This document shows positions 5,771-7,012 of a DNA stretch of 7,012 nucleotides, piece by piece. Origin of the DNA: Alphaproteobacteria bacterium (GTDB lineage Bacteria > Pseudomonadota > Alphaproteobacteria > Rhodobacterales > Rhodobacteraceae); assembly GCA_024279075.1 (NCBI GenBank), contig JAJRRX010000139.1:1-7012 (forward strand). Reading direction: 5' to 3'. Made by a program: the position numbers and the translations under genes. A model generated the notes under the pieces. That model was not told the DNA's origin. It saw only the letters and a program-made list of their open reading frames with translations, and did no database searches. The stretch's first letter is position 1. Each line of letters begins with the position of its first letter.

Positions 5771-6451
5771 TTAGCGCAGCCAAGCAGTGCGGCTTTGCGG
5801 CTCAACGCCAAGTGCGCCGCCAATGTGCCAAAGCCCAACCCGTGTGAGGTTAAACCAGATCGCCAGCACCTCGCGGGCGAGCAATTTGGGGCCATTGCTC
5901 CACCCTTGCCCGCCGCGAAAAATAGTTGAATGCGCCAGCGCGATCTCGATTCTACGCCCGCTTTGCCAAGCGGCCCAATGAAAGGAAAGCCATGCTCGGG
6001 CGAGGTGAAAGCCCTCGGTAACCAGAATGATCCGATCTGCATTTTGCAAGGCAGGCATAGAGAAAAGCGCATTTTGCAGGGTGGAAAAGGAGTGGTTTTC
6101 GGTGCTGATTGCAGCGCGTGGCACGCCAAGGCTTACCGCAAGCTCAGCCATCTTATCCCCCGCCGCTGGGCCATTTAATATACCTTCACCACCGGAAAAA
6201 TGAAGCCGTGGGGCGGCACCAGCTTGAAAAAGCTTCACGGCTTTTTCGACCCGCAATATCGAGGATGGATGCAGTGTTCCGTCCGCATCCATGCCCGCGC
6301 CAAGTACAACGATGATATCGGCAGGAGCAAAGGTCTTAGGCTCCAGCTCGGCTTGGAGCATTGCAAACAACGTGATGAACAGCGCGGTTATCGTGAAAAG
6401 ACCCGCTAGGAAAAGCAATATCCGCCGCAAAAACCGTAGTGTTATTCCCAC
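5771..6451 (-). CDS. YdcF family (DUF218) membrane-anchored protein
   Basis: A 226-residue protein with one N-terminal membrane helix (about 8-33, preceded by Arg residues) and a DUF218/YdcF domain that probably faces the periplasm. Family motifs in order are DIIVVLGAG (45-53), RVEKAVKLFQAG (67-78), FSGGEG (85-90), STENHSFSTLQNA (116-128), IILVTEGFHLARA (141-153, with His149 and Arg152) and REVLAIWFN (193-201). Relatives such as SanA and ElyC are linked to envelope integrity and undecaprenyl-phosphate or polysaccharide metabolism, and YdcF binds S-adenosylmethionine; the biochemical role here is unknown. The start is GTG 6451, inside the last codons of guaA, with a 10-base overlap. No ribosome site is evident, so translational coupling to guaA is likely. 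About 68 bases separate its stop from the ABM gene. Confidence 0.88.
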   Translation of the reverse strand: MGITLRFLRRILLFLAGLFTITALFITLFAMLQAELEPKTFAPADIIVVLGAGMDADGTLHPSSILRVEKAVKLFQAGAAPRLHFSGGEGILNGPAAGDKMAELAVSLGVPRAAISTENHSFSTLQNALFSMPALQNADRIILVTEGFHLARAWLSFHWAAWQSGRRIEIALAHSTIFRGGQGWSNGPKLLAREVLAIWFNLTRVGLWHIGGALGVEPQSRTAWLR

Positions 6452-7012
6452 TCGATGGTGCCGGGGGGTTTGGAGGTGATGTCATACGTCACGCGGTTTA
6501 TGCCCTCAACCTCGTTAATGATCCGTGTCGCGGTTTCGCCAAGGAACGCATGGGTAAACGGATAATAATCCGCCGTCATACCGTCCACACTCGTAACCGC
6601 GCGCAAGGCGCAGGCAAAATCATAGGTGCGGCCATCGCCCATTACGCCTACCGTTCGCACAGGGAGGATGGCAACAAAGGCCTGCCAGATTTCATCATAC
6701 AACCCGTGTTTGCGAATTTGGTCGATGTAAACGGCATCGGCCTTGCGCAATATCTCCAGCTTTTCGCGGGTGATCTCACCGGGGCAGCGGATGGCAAGGC
6801 CGGGGCCAGGAAACGGGTGGCGGCCGATGAAGCTGGCGGGCAGGCCAAGCTCGCGGCCCAAAGCCCGCACCTCGTCTTTAAACAACTCGCGCAGCGGCTC
6901 CACCAGTTTCAGGCCCATCTTTTCGGGCAAGCCACCTACATTATGGTGGCTCTTGATGGTCACACTCGGGCCGCCAGAAAAGCTAACGCTTTCAATCACA
7001 TCAGGGTAAAGC
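6442..7012 (-). CDS. guaA: GMP synthase (glutamine-hydrolysing), C-terminal part
   Basis: The last 189 codons of guaA; the gene continues past the right edge, so the amidotransferase domain and the ATP-binding P-loop are outside the window (full proteins have about 520 residues). GuaA aminates XMP to GMP with ATP and glutamine, the final step of guanine nucleotide synthesis. Visible are the end of the ATP-pyrophosphatase domain (SHHNVGGLP, EPLRELFKDEVRALGRELGLP, GRHPFPGPGLAIR) and the dimerisation domain (LPVRTVGVMGDGRTYD, the C-terminal SKPPGTIEWE). The reading frame is intact to the edge (LYPDVIESVSFSGGPS); the GTG at 6999 is an internal valine, not a start. The next gene begins inside its last codons. 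Confidence 0.97.
   Translation of the reverse strand, partial: LYPDVIESVSFSGGPSVTIKSHHNVGGLPEKMGLKLVEPLRELFKDEVRALGRELGLPASFIGRHPFPGPGLAIRCPGEITREKLEILRKADAVYIDQIRKHGLYDEIWQAFVAILPVRTVGVMGDGRTYDFACALRAVTSVDGMTADYYPFTHAFLGETATRIINEVEGINRVTYDITSKPPGTIEWE

Noticed and set aside
5703..5783. N-terminal extension of the ABM protein to 5783
   Set aside because: It runs into the YdcF stop region and spans the promoter-like sequence; the AAGGAG before ATG 5702 and the family N-terminus fix the shorter form.
5764..6129. 121-codon open frame overlapping the YdcF gene on the same strand in another frame
   Set aside because: It is out of frame with the conserved DUF218 motifs and has no family features.

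Overview
The window looks like an ordinary chromosomal stretch of an alphaproteobacterium, most likely a marine Rhodobacterales (roseobacter-type) species. This rests on the protein styles (CarA, the GatB/YqeY protein with its SSIRDMGK block, the GuaA C-terminus), a moderate GC content judged by eye, and CtrA-type TTAA-N7-TTAA boxes. The species cannot be named from the sequence. No phage, transposon, CRISPR array, tRNA or rRNA is visible.

Layout, left to right: (1) a GntR/FCD transcriptional regulator on the + strand (104-745), preceded by a 20-bp operator-like palindrome. (2) A large membrane glycosyltransferase on the - strand (742-2571). Its N-terminus carries a textbook tandem MshEN cyclic-di-GMP-binding motif, and its stop codon overlaps that of the regulator. 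(3) carA on the - strand (2634-3827), upstream of the glycosyltransferase, with overlapping CtrA-like boxes between the two. (4) A divergent promoter region, then a GatB/YqeY-domain gene on the + strand (3986-4441). (5) A 129-bp convergent intergenic region filled by two abutting stem-loops. (6) A - strand cluster read right to left: guaA (3' part only), a YdcF/DUF218 membrane protein overlapping the end of guaA, a small antibiotic-biosynthesis-monooxygenase-fold protein with its own promoter-like sequence, and an EamA/DMT transporter overlapping the end of that gene.

Functionally, carA and guaA are nucleotide-biosynthesis housekeeping genes. The neighbours are mostly envelope or transport functions and do not form one obvious pathway. 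The most distinctive part is the glycosyltransferase: its sequence predicts allosteric control by cyclic di-GMP, and its upstream DNA predicts transcriptional control by CtrA. If both hold, an exopolysaccharide-type enzyme would be tied to the cell-cycle/motility switch at two levels. I see no defence system, toxin system or other clearly undescribed multi-gene system.
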